A stretch of 16,638 bases of DNA from Saccoglossus kowalevskii. Its lineage: Eukaryota; Hemichordata; Enteropneusta; Harrimaniidae. Each line of letters opens with the position of its first letter. Position 1 is the first letter of the stretch. This document shows, in pieces, positions 9,288 to 16,638 of the stretch. Position numbers and translations under genes: made by a program. The notes below the pieces were generated by a model that did not search any database, had not been told where the DNA came from, and worked only from the letters and a program-made list of their open reading frames with translations. The stretch lies in assembly GCF_000003605.2 (NCBI RefSeq), contig NW_003157255.1, forward strand, positions 1-16,638. Direction: 5' to 3'.

Positions 9288-9522
9288 GCAGTCCTGGTGA
9301 TCTATATGATGAGGATTCTATTGACTGGGCTCCCACCTTAAATTTGGGACACGATAATGTTAGGGAGGTATCTGAATCTGCCCAGAAACGTAAAGAGAGA
9401 AATCAGCAGCGCCATACTAAGAGAGACCCGTTCAGATGCTTCAAAAATATTACTAATTCTGCATAAAAAGCCCAAACAATTCAGTGACGAGAATGGAATT
9501 GATAATGGACAAGATGTACTAG

Positions 9523-9657
9523 GTATGTTTATGTTTTAATATGGATGTATCCCTGAATGTTATAAAAAAAGGTTTTCACTGATTCTTATTAAGACACCCT
9601 CAAAATCGTGTGATTTCCATTGCCATTACAATTAACCTAATTAGTGTGGAATTCCAG
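9523..9657 (+). other. Probable intron 2 of the THAP transposase
   Basis: The donor is TAG|GTATGT and the acceptor is GTGGAATTCCAG|ACG. It separates the linker (ENGIDNGQDVL) from the coiled coil (TEVSLADL). The phases do not match perfectly, consistent with an indel elsewhere in the decayed exon. Confidence 0.5.
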
Positions 9658-11289
9658 ACGGAAGTTAGTCTAGCTGATTTGAAGAGGATGGAAGATGAGA
9701 TCATATCACTGCAGGAAGATGCAATAAGGAGCAACGAAGAACTGTATGAACTCCATCAAAAAGTTCTTGACTCTGAATTAACGAGGATTCCTTTAAATCT
9801 AGTGATGAGAGAACAAAGTTTTATCATCCTCCTTTCAGTGTTTGAGCAGTGTTTACCTCATGTCAAATCTACTCATAGAAATGCATTATCTCAGTTTCAG
9901 GAGTTTATTTTAGTTTTAATGATACTTAATTTGCAGCTCAGATTTAGCATTTAGGTTTAAAATTTCTAAAGCTACATCCTCCAGAATTTTATAAATGGAT
10001 AGATATTCTTGGCACACAGTTGAGGTTTCTTATAATTTGTTTAGATAGAGAAATGTTGAGAGGAACAATGACAATTGAATTCAGGAAATCATTTTGTAAC
10101 AAAGTGTCAGGAAATCATTGATTGTTTTGAAATTTTTACTGAAAGACCTTCAAACCTGAAAGCAAGAGGGCAAACATTGTCAAACTATAAGCGCCATAAC
10201 ACAATCAAATTCCCCATTGGAATCGCTCCACAGGGTAATGTAACATTTATTTCCAAAGCATGGGGCGGGGGAGTCAGTGATAAATGCCATACTGAGCACT
10301 GATTGTTTGCAAAATCTGGTAAACGGGGATGTTGTACTGGCAGATCGTGGTTTTGACATTGCAGACAGTGTTGGGTAATTTGTGCAACGCTGAAAATACA
10401 TGCTTTCACAAGAGGAAAGTCAGTTGCCTGCTCTGGAAGTGGAAGCAACTCAGAAAATTGCACGTTTGCATACATCTTGAAAGGGTGATTGGGCATGTCC
10501 GGAGAAAATATCAACTGTTACAAAGTACACTGCCTGTAGAGTATTTAGTAAGAAGAGACAGTGATACGGCAACACTCATTGATAGATTGTTGTGCACTGA
10601 CTAACCTTTGTAATTCCATAATTGAGTGGTTTGTCCTGCAGTAGCAGTATGAATAGACACTCGCAGGTATGTTCGAAATGTCCTTTAAAGTTGTGCTGGA
10701 AGTAGACTGTGGTGCTCTAAACGTCTCTTCAGGAGAGGAGTCTACCACTGCCTTGGATGAAAAAAATGTCCCTGTATCTCTGGTAGCTAACATTGCCTAA
10801 AGGGATCTGCTTTACCAACAACTGTATTCCAAAATTCGGTGTCTGGATAAATTCTTTCAATGTTCAGTCCACATGTGGTCCACAAGACAAAATTTACAGT
10901 ATTCCACATCTGTCAAATGGATTTGGGCCTGGCCTTGGTGGTAATACTGATGTTCTCTACTGAGTATGATTTTGCCATTTTCTTCCTCGAGACAAAAATC
11001 CTTGTGCAACGACTCTTCAATGTTTTTATCTCATTGGTTGTAAGGCGCAGAAAATTATATCAAATAAATTAATAGCAGCCCAACCCTACAACATTTTTTT
11101 GAAAAACAATACCTTGAATTTCCCAAACTGTTATCGAAGGAATTAATGAATGATTGCTTTGTGTTAACTATTATGGTGATGATGGTTGTTCCAGAGTTAT
11201 AGAATATGGAAAAACTACGTGAGAACAGCAAGGACAATAAATGAACACAGTACTATTAACTTGTACTTGCAGAAATCCATTATGTTACC

Positions 11290-11295
11290 TTTATT
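11290..11295 (-). terminator. Polyadenylation signal AATAAA (minus)
   Basis: TTTATT on the plus strand, about 65 bp after the stop of the possible terminal exon at 11359. The hexamer is common by chance in AT-rich DNA. Confidence 0.3.
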
Positions 11296-11358
11296 TCACA
11301 ACAGTCGCACTAAGCGATGTCCCCAGAAATGGCCATTTTGTAGACAGCTGTAGCCCAC

Positions 11359-11504
11359 TTATATAGCTGACACACTAAAATTGTCGTGTATTGCCATCTG
11401 ATAGGCTTCATATTCATGCCTTGCAACGTCTTTACCACCCACAGAACTCACACTGGACAGGGGGGTTCTTTCACTGCTAGTATGGGGTAGACAAGACAAT
11501 AGTA
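11359..11504 (-). CDS. Possible terminal exon of unknown function
   Basis: A good acceptor (TTTCATTTCCAG) precedes 11504. The frame LPHTSSERTPLSSVSSVGGK continues through EYEAYQMAIHDNF to a TAA at 11359. A minus-strand AATAAA follows at 11295-11290. It may be the 3' exon of the same unknown minus-strand unit as the Cys-rich stretch. Confidence 0.3.
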
Positions 11505-11623
11505 CTGGAAATGAAATACACATACAGCAAAATACCAAGTTAAAGCTCTTGGCTTCAATACCTCTCAAAATAAATACAATGAATAAAGTCACTAAAATAG
11601 GGGATTGCTTAGGGAAGTGTGCA

Positions 11624-11801
11624 TTAGTGATAACTCGCAGTTCCAGGATGTATTATTGGACGACAATCAATGGCTTCTTCAACACAACGGATAAATACAG
11701 GAGTCTTGCTTGCAGAGGAACGCTGGTATTCTGGAGGGCATCGCTGAAAGCAGGAGATCGCAGAGCAGTTCATACAAGTCTCACAGAATGATGGTTGTAG
11801 C
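11624..11801 (-). CDS. Possible Cys-rich exon of unknown function
   Basis: An acceptor-like ATATTACAG precedes 11801, and the frame then stays open for 58 codons to TAA (11626-11624). The peptide has seven Cys, four of them as C-x2-C-x2-C-x4-C (FCETCMNCSAISC), and continues RCVEEAIDCRPIIHPG. The composition is protein-like and could be a metal-binding or disulfide-rich segment. No family is recognised. It lies inside the block that splits the YqaJ gene. Confidence 0.3.
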
Positions 11802-11993
11802 CTGTAATATCATATCGTAGCAGAACACACAGGAAAGCAAGTTGAAGTGACGGACACCAAGTTGAAATGATCGACCCAAACTGTCTTTAGTCTGTCCAAT
11901 TTATAACCAGTGACACCACCTGGGTTTCCACATGAGCCAGTCAGAATGTAATCTTGCTTGCAGCTGTGTCACGTAGGCAACTCAGTAGATCAT

Positions 11994-12117
11994 AAACATC
12001 CTTTGTTATTCAAATAACAGCACACCTGGTAGATTCCAATTCTCCTTCCAAAGTTGTAAACATCCTTTGTTATGTTACAAGCACACCTGGTAGAACCCAC
12101 TGTCCTTCCAGAGTTGA
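11994..12117. repeat. 64-bp tandem duplication, diverged
   Basis: Copy 1 (11994-12057) and copy 2 (12058-12117) share AAACATCCTTTGTTAT, GCACACCTGGTAGA and TCCTTCCA.AGTTG, with small indels. The unit length is not a multiple of three, so any coding frame shifts between copies. Confidence 0.85.
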
Positions 12118-12253
12118 AAATAAGTATGACAGTTATCCCAATACACACCGTTTCTTCCCATGATTCCATGCACACTTCTATTTGCAGGGTTTGAGGTAAT
12201 ATGACAAAACATGAAATAAAGGATGCTGACAGTCTTCATGGTCAGTTCCCCAT

Positions 12254-12352
12254 CTATAATACAATATAATTGTTAATTTCAATTGAAAAATAACTAGATT
12301 ATCTATAGTGGAATTAACAAAATGTGAATGTTAAAACTCTTAATTCACTTAC
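12254..12352 (-). other. Intron in the YqaJ gene
   Basis: The donor is AAAGA|GTAAGT and the acceptor is TTGTATTATAG|ATGGGG. In one of the three frames the junction codes CKEWGTDHE without a break, supporting real splicing in the ancestral gene. Confidence 0.6.
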
Positions 12353-12829
12353 TCTTTGCACTGCTGGATAACCTGTGCTGTTGAGTGTATCAAACTCTTT
12401 GATGGACAGTTTGGATCGGTTCACAGCTTTTCGCTTTGATGCAGTGATTCTTCCTGCTCTTTGCTGAAACCAAATACTGGAGTTGGCTTGCTTTCTTGAC
12501 TCGCGTTCCACAGTCTTAGTCACTCTCTTCTAGCTGTATGTTATAAGTCTTGCATATCTTTAGCAAGTCTACATGCGATAAATCGAAATACTTCTCATCA
12601 GAGTAGTCCATCAGTGGTGTGGGTATGTTCATACTGGCAGTCTTTGGTATGTAGGCAGTATGGTAACCTGGTACAAAACTTAGACACTGGCCGTACCCCT
12701 GGTTTGGACATTTTTTTAAAAAAGTTTTTGCCTTGTTGTGAAAGATGTTGTATTGTTCGATGTGTTTTTTCTCTTTGTGTTTCTTTACTACTTCACCACC
12801 ATTTAAAACGCCATGCAATGTTTTAAAAT

Positions 12830-13292
12830 ATTCTGAAAACTTTTGGTCAAAACTGCTATTTTTGACTGAAACTACCAGTCACATTGATTTACGTACTTGG
12901 TGGTTCACCTCAACTACATTTGTCCACTGCAAACAACATTCAATAACAATCACAGTAATGATGCGTGAACTATAATTGCATGACCATGTTCTATAGATGC
13001 AAAAGCTATTTCAATCAAATGTGTCATATGTAAATTAATTCCAATTTTAGGTCATTTTATTTGTCATATATGGAGTATGTTAACCTCACGTACAATCTAT
13101 TTATCACAGGACATGGAAAAATGACAAGGATTTGGCATTGATAAATTCTGCCAATGTTGAAAGAAGAAACGGTTAAGTAAAACATACAACATTTGGCAAG
13201 CATCTTCTAGTAATGATGGAAATAATGATGTAAAGTCTCAACAGCGATTTAAGAAAAAGAAGAAAAAAGCACGCCAACTTTTGTAAGCACAC
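12830..13292. other. No secure gene; possible upstream region of the YqaJ gene
   Basis: The minus strand should carry 5' exons of the YqaJ gene here, but only a possible 30-bp piece near 12905 (between TTGTTTGCAG and GTACGT) could be proposed. On the plus strand short protein-like stretches occur at about 13108-13165 (WKNDKDLALINSANVERRNG) and 13200-13289 (Lys-rich end). No family is recognised for either. Confidence 0.35.
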
Positions 13293-13398
13293 TTTTTTTA
13301 TTGGGCCAGTGAAGCTGCATATAGATGTGTATGAATTAAGTAACGTTTTTTTATTGGGCCAGTGAAGCTGCATATAGATGTGTATGAATTAAGTAACG
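13293..13398. repeat. Perfect 53-bp tandem duplication
   Basis: Two identical 53-bp units (13293-13345 and 13346-13398), each starting with seven T then ATTGGGCCAGTGAAGCTGCA. Absence of mismatches implies a recent duplication or an assembly artefact. Confidence 0.95.
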
Positions 13399-13725
13399 TT
13401 CTCTCAGAGGATAAGGAAGACACGTCTGTTGATTCCCCACCTGCCACTCACTACAATTCTTAATTCGTAAAATTTTGTTCGAAATTATCAACACACCTAC
13501 TAGGGTCACTGATACTTCTCGTACTGCAATTTATCACGTTCTTACGAATGCAGCCGGCTATTTTATACAATGCAGAACTATTGACACATTTATTGGCGAC
13601 CATTAAAAAAATTCAGCACCTGGCAACTTTGAAAAACGAAATATAGAACGTATATTTTGACTGAACTTCTCAAGTCAGCAAAGAAACGCTATTATTCAAA
13701 TAAATCCGGCGCATGGCAATACTAA
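13399..13725. other. No gene recognised; left flank of the retrotransposon
   Basis: Ordinary AT-rich sequence with a few CpGs. ATTGGCGACCATT at about 13591 resembles a retroelement primer-binding site, but no LTR end precedes it convincingly. Confidence 0.4.
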
Positions 13726-13796
13726 TGTGACCAAGGGATAAATAAGAATGGACGACAGAGGTATAATTATCTGGTACAACGAATTCCCGTACTGAG

Positions 13797-13802
13797 TTTA
13801 TT
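13797..13802 (-). terminator. LTR polyadenylation signal
   Basis: AATAAA on the minus strand, about 70 bp before the 3' end of the LTR, a position suited to defining the R/U5 boundary of the element transcript. Confidence 0.5.
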
Positions 13803-14266
13803 TACCAAGATTACACAGAAGAGCGACACTGTAAATTACAGGAACTAAAAACCTAAAAGATATGAAAATACAATATATTACATTGAGAAAAATAACGATA
13901 ATTCATATAAAAAATACATTTCACATTAATGCTGGAGTTGCAATTCAATGAAAGCGAACAAAAGATTAGTTAAAGCACATGTCAGGAACAAATGGTTGCA
14001 TGGTCATTGAAGCACATGGCCAAAACAATAGAAACAATCTACATACCCCGTCAGTTGGTCAAATCTAACAAATTTCACTCAGTTTGGCTTGTAGGAGTTA
14101 AAACTTTCTACACAGTTGAAATGAGCTGGACTCCGAACATTCACAAACCAACTCCGGGCTGAATGGTTCATTGGTCAGAGAGGTGAAAAGACGAGATGCT
14201 ACTCAGACGAGTCCAATGACGTTACTGACCCAAACTGACATCTCAGTGCTAAGCTTCATGGGAAAT

Positions 14267-14274
14267 ATGCAAAT
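14267..14274. promoter_or_regulatory. Octamer motif ATGCAAAT in the LTR
   Basis: Perfect octamer (POU-factor site) 16-24 bp inside the LTR start as read on the minus strand. Activity is inference. Confidence 0.35.
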
Positions 14275-14290
14275 TACTTTTAGTCACTCA

Positions 14291-14306
14291 TATGTGCCTT
14301 TTTTTG
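14291..14306 (-). other. Polypurine tract of the gypsy element
   Basis: On the minus strand GCCAAAAAAAGGCACATA abuts the LTR start. A purine run immediately before the 3' LTR is the primer for plus-strand DNA synthesis in LTR elements. The last few bases (CACATA) are not purine-only, so the exact border is approximate. Confidence 0.55.
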
Positions 14307-14519
14307 GCAAATTCCATGGTAACTGATAAATCATACATCTTAAATAAATGGTTTAAATACATATCTACATTATCAAAGAAAGTCAGTAGAAATAATCAAA
14401 AATATTACAGATTAAAGAGCGCCCTCTATGGCCAACTTTATTTAGCTCACATAATTCCCCTAGTTTTATGTATGCTGTCCCAACAGACATACCCAATTCA
14501 ATTTAAGAACATTTATAAA
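14307..14519. other. Spacer between pol end and polypurine tract
   Basis: AT-rich, no open frame of note on the element strand. It contains AGCGCCCTCTATGG near 14416, similar to CGCCCTCTATTG near 4880. Confidence 0.5.
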
Positions 14520-16638
14520 CTATTTGCTAGAATTAGTTTTGAGCCAACCATCAAGAATCACCTGTCCTAATGTAGAGCCAAGACTAGAAATAGCATAACC
14601 TAAATCTCCGATCGAACTATGAACTGTTTGAGAAGCTATGACCTTTTGATTGTCAACCTGTGGTGGCTGTAACACTGAACGTGGTAAATGAAAACGATTA
14701 CTGTGTTTACCAGCCGTACTACATGAACTCCGACGTCTTGGCAATTCATCATGATTTCCCATAACCTGAACTTCTTTTTCTACCAAAGTTGACCTAGTAG
14801 CCTCTGAGTTGTTTGGGGGTTCTGATAATGTACGTGAAATAGGTATGGGATCACTATCCATTACTATAGGTTGTACAGGAAGAGTTGAAACATGTTCTTC
14901 AGGAAAATGAATAACATAAGAGTCATCATCACTATCACTAAGACTGTCCCTCTCGCTACTACTGCTACTAATTAGATTACTAACATTGGGAAAACCAACA
15001 TTACCAGGTAACTGTTTTTCTATTGAATCATCCACCAGTTCCCTACCATCTAATAACTCGCTACGATTTATATTACGAATTTTCCTAGCTCCATCCACTG
15101 GTTGAACAGTGTATACATTCCCATGTGGGTCTGGTCTGCAAATAACTTTATAGGGCATCGCACTCCACAGATCTAGTATCTTATTCCTACCGAGAATACG
15201 ATTTCTGAGAAACACTTTACTCTCTTTACTCTCTCTTAGCGCTACAGCAAACTCTGCAGAATACTTATTACAGCGCTTCTGTCTATTTAAAGCTTCTCTA
15301 TTCATGTTTGCTTAGTGCATTTGACAAAGCCAGAACAACCTCGAATGGTGATTAAAAAATCCAATCGTCAATGGTTGCTGGTTCGTTTTCCTGTATATTT
15401 ATACCTAACAAGTGATCAACTGGCAGGTGAGCCTCCCTTCCAAACATTAAAAAGAATGGCGAATATCCAGTAGAAGAGTGGAGCGTTGCGTTATAAGCAT
15501 AAACCAAATCTTATAAATGTTCAGTTCACCTCTGCTTCTTTTTTGAGGTTAAGGTGCATATACGGTCATGCATAGTTCTATTGAAACGCTCACATTGTGA
15601 ATTTCCTTGGGAGGTGGTATGGCGTTGTTGGAGACTTTTGTATATCATACACTTTGCACAGCTCTCTTTTGACATGTCCTTCAAAACATCTACCCTGGTC
15701 ACTATGTAACCGCCTTGGGACTCCAAAGCTGACAAACCAATCATTGATCAACACCTTGGCAACCGTGCGAGCTCGTTGGTCACGGGTGGCAATTGCTTGG
15801 GTGTATTTAGTGAAAACATCAGTCATAACTAAAACATTTTCCCTACCATCAGATGCAAGTTCTAGTACAGTGAAGTCAATGGCTAAAATATCTAAGGGTT
15901 TAAATGCCAACATGCTACCCATCAGTGGTCTTACTCTTGGCATAGAAGCCTTCGCCAACATGCAGCGATCACATTTCTTTCACCACACTTTAACATCTTT
16001 CACATAATCAGGCCAATAACACCGAACCCTCACCAACGCCAACGTTCTTTCCACACCCTGATGACCTGCATGATCATGCAATGACTCGAATACCCGAGAC
16101 TGCAAGCTAGAAGGAAGGACTAGCTGTTCAACTACTTCTCCAGACTCATGAATGACCCTTCGCAAAATACCATCTGTAGTTCGAAACCTGCGCCAACTAC
16201 GCAGCAATCTCCTCACCGACTTGGCTCACTCATCAGTTGCCGACTGGTTGGCCTTTCTTGTAGCTGCCAAAACTTCAAAACTCTGCCAATCACTGGGTCT
16301 TCACGTTGCAGTTTCATCAATTGCTCCTTAGGAATAGATGGAAATGTAACTGATGATAGCGAGGCTTGGTCTGTTGCTTGTATTCCCTCCAGTCTAGTAA
16401 ACACCACCTTTTCTATTTTGGTTCGCAATTCAAGTGGTATAAGGGAACTTGCTGTAGTATCACTCAACATGGTTTGAACTTTTATAGATTGCACTGTGAC
16501 AGTACACTGGTTATGTTGTACACCTTTACGACAGAGGGCGTCTGCATTTTTGTTGTGTCGACCTGAACGATATTTGATACTGAAATCAAATTGTGATAAC
16601 TGTGAAACCCATGGCATTTCAGTAGCACCCAATTTGGA
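14520..16638 (-). pseudogene. pol: pol (RNase H end, integrase), interrupted
   Basis: The right edge begins inside RNase H: LGATEMPWV, FDFSIKYRSGRHNKNADAL (the ADAL...R end motif). A linker with KFWQLQERPTS leads to a one-base shift near 16216. The integrase zinc-binding domain follows, with His in HDHAGH and Cys in KKCDRC, interrupted by TGA at 15982-15980. The core has Asp in LAIDFTVLE, Asp in [10 protein letters not shown] and Glu in QCERFNRT, with a shift near 15600 between the last two. Stops at 15528 and 15513 precede VYAYNATLHSSTGYSPFF and FGREAHLPVD. A stop near 15354 and a shift follow. From 15305 an intact 261-codon frame gives the integrase C-terminal domain (MPYKVICRPDPHGNVYTV) and a Ser/Asp-rich tail ending at 14520. 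The DDE residues persist, but no continuous protein can be made. Confidence 0.9.

Larger units (their letters stand above)
8966..10644 (+). pseudogene. THAP-DDE_Tnp_4 transposase (ISL2EU-type), degraded
   Basis: The ATG at 8966 opens MPDFCCVCRCRNRG, the start of a THAP zinc-finger domain. A frameshift near 9030-9060 leads to the rest of the domain, ending in CQSIFSSG. A 112-bp intron follows, and the next exon continues SPGDLYDEDSIDWAPTLNLG, a hallmark of THAP transposases. Next come a frameshift, a second probable intron (about 9523-9657) and a coiled coil (LADLKRMEDEIISLQEDA). The DDE_Tnp_4 domain follows: [21 protein letters not shown] (Asp at 10120), [25 protein letters not shown] (Asp at 10343) and HLERVIGHVRRKY (Glu at 10479). 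It ends ALTNLCNSIIEW with a TAG at 10642-10644. The catalytic triad is still present, but at least seven frameshifts or stops, spread over all three frames, make it non-functional. DNA cleavage and integration is the family role. Confidence 0.9.
11290..12180 (-). other. Extra sequence splitting the YqaJ gene
   Basis: In YqaJ proteins the WGxxHE and SPD motifs are about 30 residues apart; here they are about 1.1 kb apart. The additional DNA carries a Cys-rich minus-strand open stretch, another possible exon with its own AATAAA, and a 64-bp tandem duplication. It could be an insertion of another element or an enlarged intron. The boundaries are approximate, and I saw no terminal repeats or target duplication. 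Confidence 0.5.
10742..12829 (-). pseudogene. YqaJ-type viral recombinase/exonuclease (ISL2EU partner gene), degraded
   Basis: On the minus strand an exon starts after TTTTCAG near 12830. It reads FDLSHVDLLKICKTYNIQLE, shifts frame at about 12520, and carries WFQQRAGRITASK (12472-12434), the YqaJ entry motif. It ends at donor GTAAGT (12352-12347). After a 99-bp intron, WGTDHE (12252 on) matches the YqaJ W-G-x-x-H-E block, and one frame crosses the junction cleanly (CKE|WGTDHE). Extra sequence intervenes, then VNTKQSFINSFDNSLG (SFD at 11141-11133) corresponds to the catalytic 'GASPDG' region. Further on are DFCLEEENGKIILSREHQ, YYHQGQAQIHL (10946 on), NFVLWTTCGLNIERIYPD, EFW (10858-10829) and LPEIQGHFF. 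Order and spacing from SFD onward fit YqaJ nucleases. Frameshifts, stops and an apparently altered E-x-K site show it is dead. The N-terminal part lies upstream or is lost. Confidence 0.85.
13726..14290 (-). repeat. 3' LTR of the gypsy element
   Basis: On the minus strand it starts TGAGTGACTAAAAG just after the polypurine tract and ends GGTCACA at 13726, giving TG...CA ends with short imperfect inverted termini. It is 565 bp long. It contains an octamer-type ATTTGCAT near its start, CCAAT motifs near 14170, and an AATAAA at 13802-13797 in the second half, as expected for LTR regulatory signals. The partner LTR is outside the window, so the borders are inferred. The adjoining 5 bp (ACTAA, 13721-13725) would be the target duplication candidate. 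Confidence 0.65.
13726..16638 (-). mobile_element. Ty3/gypsy-type LTR retrotransposon, 3' part, truncated by window edge
   Basis: Reading the minus strand from the right edge: end of RNase H, integrase zinc-binding domain, integrase core, C-terminal region, polypurine tract, 3' LTR. The integrase after RNase H is the Ty3/gypsy (Metaviridae) order. Gag, protease, reverse transcriptase and the 5' LTR would lie to the right of the window. The pol frame has several breaks, so this copy is not autonomous. Confidence 0.85.

Noticed and set aside
10545-10793. Minus-strand open frame covering the end of the THAP gene
   Set aside because: Part overlaps the YqaJ end in another frame and part is antisense to the THAP C-terminus; a CYCR motif hinted at a PHD-like tail but could not be supported.
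13591-13610. Possible retroelement primer-binding site (TTGGCGACCATT)
   Set aside because: No LTR end in front of it and wrong position relative to the gypsy element.
1-16638. CRISPR array, rRNA or tRNA gene
   Set aside because: No regularly spaced identical repeats, no conserved rRNA blocks and no cloverleaf with A/B boxes noticed on either strand.

Overview
The window looks like AT-rich, gene-poor, intron-bearing DNA of an animal, most likely an invertebrate. It has splice sites, AATAAA signals, (CA)n and (TA)n tracts, poly-C/poly-G runs and the remains of at least four transposon classes, with no prokaryotic-style gene layout. I see no intact host gene and cannot name the species.

Left third (1-8.8 kb). 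A decayed open frame of unknown function lies at 297-953. On the minus strand at 1938-2482 are two phase-compatible exons resembling a P-element/THAP9-type transposase. A CpG-rich patch with several CRE-type sites lies at 3280-3530. A pair of diverged direct repeats about 538 bp apart occupies 4024-4694. A broken gene at 4994-5905 has an acidic start, a coiled-coil segment, a zinc-knuckle-like motif and a Tyr/Pro-rich tail. An internally deleted mariner with a recognisable right end lies at 6666-7304. The stretch 7307-8848 is mostly featureless.

Centre (8.85-12.83 kb). This is the best find: a degraded two-gene DNA transposon. A plus-strand gene (8966-10644) encodes a THAP domain, a coiled coil and a DDE_Tnp_4 (IS5/PIF-like) transposase. 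It converges with a minus-strand gene (12829-10742) for a YqaJ-type recombinase/exonuclease. From memory, this pairing is typical of the ISL2EU (IS4EU) group. Both genes carry frameshifts and stops but keep splice sites. A promoter-like cluster (E-box/CRE, ETS-like, YY1) sits just before the THAP start codon. The YqaJ gene is split by about 0.9-1 kb of extra sequence holding a Cys-rich open stretch and a 64-bp tandem repeat.

Right end (13.7-16.64 kb). A Ty3/gypsy-type LTR retrotransposon lies on the minus strand and runs off the window: RNase H end, integrase zinc-binding domain, DDE core, C-terminal region, polypurine tract and a 565-bp 3' LTR. Its pol frame has several stops and frameshifts. 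A perfect 53-bp tandem duplication lies just outside it.

Taken together the region reads as a graveyard of nested or adjacent mobile elements. All coding remnants appear inactive, although several catalytic residues are still visible.
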